Assembly (NCBI GenBank): GCA_905233785.1
Contig: CAJOCV010000141.1
Coordinates: forward strand, 2,445 to 8,694
Source: an uncultured Oscillospiraceae bacterium
Lineage (GTDB): Bacteria; Bacillota; Clostridia; Oscillospirales; Oscillospiraceae
DNA: 6,250 bases
Reading direction: 5' to 3'
A program made the position numbers and the translations under genes. Position 1 is the stretch's first letter. Each line of letters opens with the position of its first letter. Positions 4,850-6,250 of this stretch are shown one piece after another. Below the pieces are notes generated by a model. It ran no database searches. It worked only from the letters and a program-made list of their open reading frames with translations, and was not told where the DNA came from.

Positions 4850-4875
4850 ACTTTAACTCTTTTTGGTGTTAAAGT
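4850..4875. promoter_or_regulatory. Candidate operator: 8-bp inverted repeat spanning the promoter
   Basis: ACTTTAAC (4850-4857) and GTTAAAGT (4868-4875) are perfect inverted copies separated by 10 bases, so half-site centres are 18 bases apart. The repeat covers the -10 box, the whole spacer and half of the -35 box of the importer promoter. A dimeric repressor bound here would occlude RNA polymerase. The symmetry is seen; the regulator is unknown. Confidence 0.5.
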
Positions 4876-4878
4876 CAA
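4850..4878 (-). promoter_or_regulatory. Promoter of the leader peptide and ABC importer operon
   Basis: On the minus strand TTGACT (4873-4878), a spacer of exactly 17 bases and TAAAGT (4850-4855). Five of six bases match the -35 consensus and four of six the -10. Transcription should begin near 4843, giving a leader RNA of about 195 bases before the lipoprotein start codon. It is divergent from the LCP gene. Confidence 0.7.
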
Positions 4879-4904
4879 GAGTGTGTGAGATTTTTATGCA
4901 ATAG

Positions 4905-4910
4905 TATAAA
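4905..4910 (+). promoter_or_regulatory. Possible -10 box for the LCP gene
   Basis: TATAAA preceded by TAG lies 61 bases before the LCP start codon. No good -35 box lies at the right distance, so this is a weak assignment. The untranslated leader that follows could form a 7-bp stem between AAAGAAG (4909-4915) and CTTCTTT (4931-4937). Confidence 0.3.
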
Positions 4911-4971
4911 AGAAGCGGCAATCGGCGATACTTCTTTGTGAATTATTCAAAATACATCGAGGATTATCGCC

Positions 4972-6123
4972 ATGAAAAACAAGCTTCCGAAACCTGTTCG
5001 ACTCCTGCTGACGCTCTCGCTGCTCGCGGCTGTCGGGCTGATCAGCCTCTACAGCGTCTACCGCGTGTGGGAGACGCCGCCCGAAAAAGCCGACGCGCCG
5101 CTTGAAGCCAGAGCCGCCGCGCCGCGGGAAGAGACGCCGAGTCCCTCCCCCACCGCGGCGCTGACGCCGGAGCCGGAGGATGAGAGCGGAATCTACACCC
5201 TGCTGCTCGTCGGCAACGACGACGGAAACGGCAACACGGACACGATCCTGCTCTGCCGTCTGGACACCGGCGCGCACACGCTGCGCTTTCTCAGCATCCC
5301 GCGCGACACGCTCATCAACGCCGACTGGGAGGTGCGCAAGGTCAACGCCGTCTACTGGGGCGACCGGCTCAGCGGCGGCAACGGCATCGACGCGCTGCGC
5401 CGCCATATGCGTATGCTCACCGGCATCACGCCCGATAACTACGCCGTGCTGGACATCGAGGATATGATCGCCGCGGTGGATTTGCTGGGCGGCGTGGATT
5501 TTGAGGTTCCCATGGCCATGCATTACGACGATCCCAGCCAAAATCTGCACATTCATCTGGACGCGGGGATGCAGCACTTAAACGGCGAGCAGGTCATGGG
5601 GGTCTGCCGCTACCGCAGCAGCTATGTGATGGGAGACATCGGCCGCATCGAAATGCAGCAGCAGTTTCTGCGCGCCTGCATCGAGCAGTTCACCCAGCTT
5701 GGCAAGGTGCCGAACCTGATGCAGGCAGCGGAGTACCTCGCGGGAGCGGTGGACACCGATCTTACCGCCGCCAACATGGCCTGGTACGCGCGTCAGGCGC
5801 TTTTGTGCGGCAGTGAGGGTCTGCGCTTTGAAACGCTTCCCACCGAGCCCGCCACCGTGCATAAATACAGCTATGCGGTTGTGCTGCTCTCGGACTGGCT
5901 TCCCATGCTCAACGAGCTTTTTAACCCCTATGACCGTGAGCTTACCGCGGATGATCTTGATCTCGTCTATCGCGGCGAGCAGGGCTACGCCGGCACACAG
6001 GGGCTGCGCGGAAGCTGGTATTACAGCTGGGCCGCGCCCGCCGCGGCGATCGCGCCGCCGACGCCGACGCCGGCGCTCGGGCCGCGGATCGCGAGTATCA
6101 CGATCCGAAGAACCGAAAGCTGA
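4972..6123 (+). CDS. LytR-CpsA-Psr (LCP) family cell-envelope protein
   Basis: A 383-residue membrane-anchored protein. LCP enzymes transfer lipid-linked glycopolymers (teichoic acids, capsule) onto peptidoglycan outside the membrane. Residues about 10-30 form a single N-terminal membrane helix, with a short basic cytoplasmic tail. A Pro/Ala/Glu-rich spacer follows (about 35-72), then the LCP domain (about 74-240). Key motifs are YTLLLVGND, NTDTILL (88-94), the phosphate-binding IPRDT (109-113), KVNAVY (123-128), LNGEQVMGVCRYR (203-215) and DIGRIEMQQQ (222-231). In the usual DxGRxxRQ motif the second Arg is Met228 here, while R213, R215 and R225 are kept. The ATG at 4972 has GAGGA at 8 bases. 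The last 20 or so residues (PTPTPALGPRIASITIRRTES) look unlike a folded end. A second frame through 6158 reads DPKNRKLILW, so the end may be frameshifted. The gene is divergent from the importer operon, with no sign of functional linkage. Confidence 0.9.
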   Translation: MKNKLPKPVRLLLTLSLLAAVGLISLYSVYRVWETPPEKADAPLEARAAAPREETPSPSPTAALTPEPEDESGIYTLLLVGNDDGNGNTDTILLCRLDTGAHTLRFLSIPRDTLINADWEVRKVNAVYWGDRLSGGNGIDALRRHMRMLTGITPDNYAVLDIEDMIAAVDLLGGVDFEVPMAMHYDDPSQNLHIHLDAGMQHLNGEQVMGVCRYRSSYVMGDIGRIEMQQQFLRACIEQFTQLGKVPNLMQAAEYLAGAVDTDLTAANMAWYARQALLCGSEGLRFETLPTEPATVHKYSYAVVLLSDWLPMLNELFNPYDRELTADDLDLVYRGEQGYAGTQGLRGSWYYSWAAPAAAIAPPTPTPALGPRIASITIRRTES

Positions 6124-6155
6124 TCCTCTGGGTGAGCCGCTGCAGAGCGCTTTTG

Positions 6156-6190
6156 TAACGATTCAGTCCCGTTCCGGGACTGAATCGTTA
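6156..6190. terminator. Perfect 16-bp hairpin after the LCP gene, no T-run
   Basis: TAACGATTCAGTCCCG (6156-6171) pairs perfectly with 6175-6190 around a TTC loop. Neither strand has a T-run after the stem (GAGGGG on plus, CAAAAG on minus). It may still end or pause transcription of the LCP gene or protect its 3' end, but it is not a classical intrinsic terminator. It may also be a dispersed repeat. Confidence 0.5.
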
Positions 6191-6201
6191 GAGGGGATGC
6201 A

Positions 6202-6227
6202 CCCCGCTGCGCGCACTCGCGGCGGGG
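6202..6227. repeat. GC-rich hairpin at the right edge
   Basis: CCCCGCTGCG (6202-6211) pairs with CGCGGCGGGG (6218-6227), 10 pairs with one T-G wobble and a 6-base loop. It stands 11 bases from the preceding hairpin. No gene can be supported from 6124 to the window end. The sequence has the look of an intergenic repeat, but this cannot be checked here. Confidence 0.4.
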
Positions 6228-6250
6228 GAACGCTCGCACACTTGCGGGGC

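Noticed and set aside
4894..5577. Minus-strand reading frame opposite the LCP gene
   Set aside because: No domain and no ribosome binding site; it overlaps a well-supported LCP domain.

Overview
The window looks like the chromosome of a high-GC, low-endospore-type Firmicute of the class Clostridia, most likely a gut Oscillospiraceae/Ruminococcaceae-like bacterium. This is inferred from the strong AGGAGG-type ribosome binding sites, the lipoprotein signal of the substrate-binding protein, the gene families present, and the GC-rich codon use. No species can be named from the sequence alone.

Layout. Positions 1-182 hold no gene, but carry candidate promoters in both directions. A WYL-family transcriptional regulator (183-1172, +) follows. 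It converges on a small membrane-anchored protein with a HEPN-like RNxxxH motif (1346-1840, -). Between them is a compact repeat element: two inverted REP-like hairpins flanking a strong bidirectional-looking terminator. Next, all on the minus strand and read right to left, is an amino-acid-type ABC importer operon: leader peptide (4762-4815), lipoprotein substrate-binding protein (3699-4649), permease (2691-3638) and ATPase (1901-2698). Divergent from it is a LytR-CpsA-Psr (LCP) family envelope protein (4972-6123, +). It is followed by two large hairpins near the right edge.

Main discovery. The importer operon is preceded by what looks like a complete ribosome-mediated transcription attenuator. 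A good promoter (TTGACT-17-TAAAGT) is followed by a 17-codon leader peptide with a YYRYY tyrosine cluster and its own AGGAG site. Three mutually exclusive RNA pairings follow (1:2, 2:3, and a 3:4 terminator with a U-run). The importer belongs to the family that includes the TrpXYZ-type tryptophan transporters, but the leader codons point to tyrosine. A perfect 8-bp inverted repeat lying between and over the -35 and -10 boxes suggests a second, repressor-type control layer.

Second discovery. The last nine codons and stop of the importer ATPase (ENDAMLLSK) are present twice: at the true gene end (1901-1930) and again just beyond the HEPN-like gene (1317-1346). They share a 17-bp identical core, and all five differences downstream of it are synonymous. 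This is the footprint expected when a DNA segment inserts into the 3' end of a gene and restores the reading frame. The HEPN-like gene is the only gene in the roughly 580-bp inserted segment.
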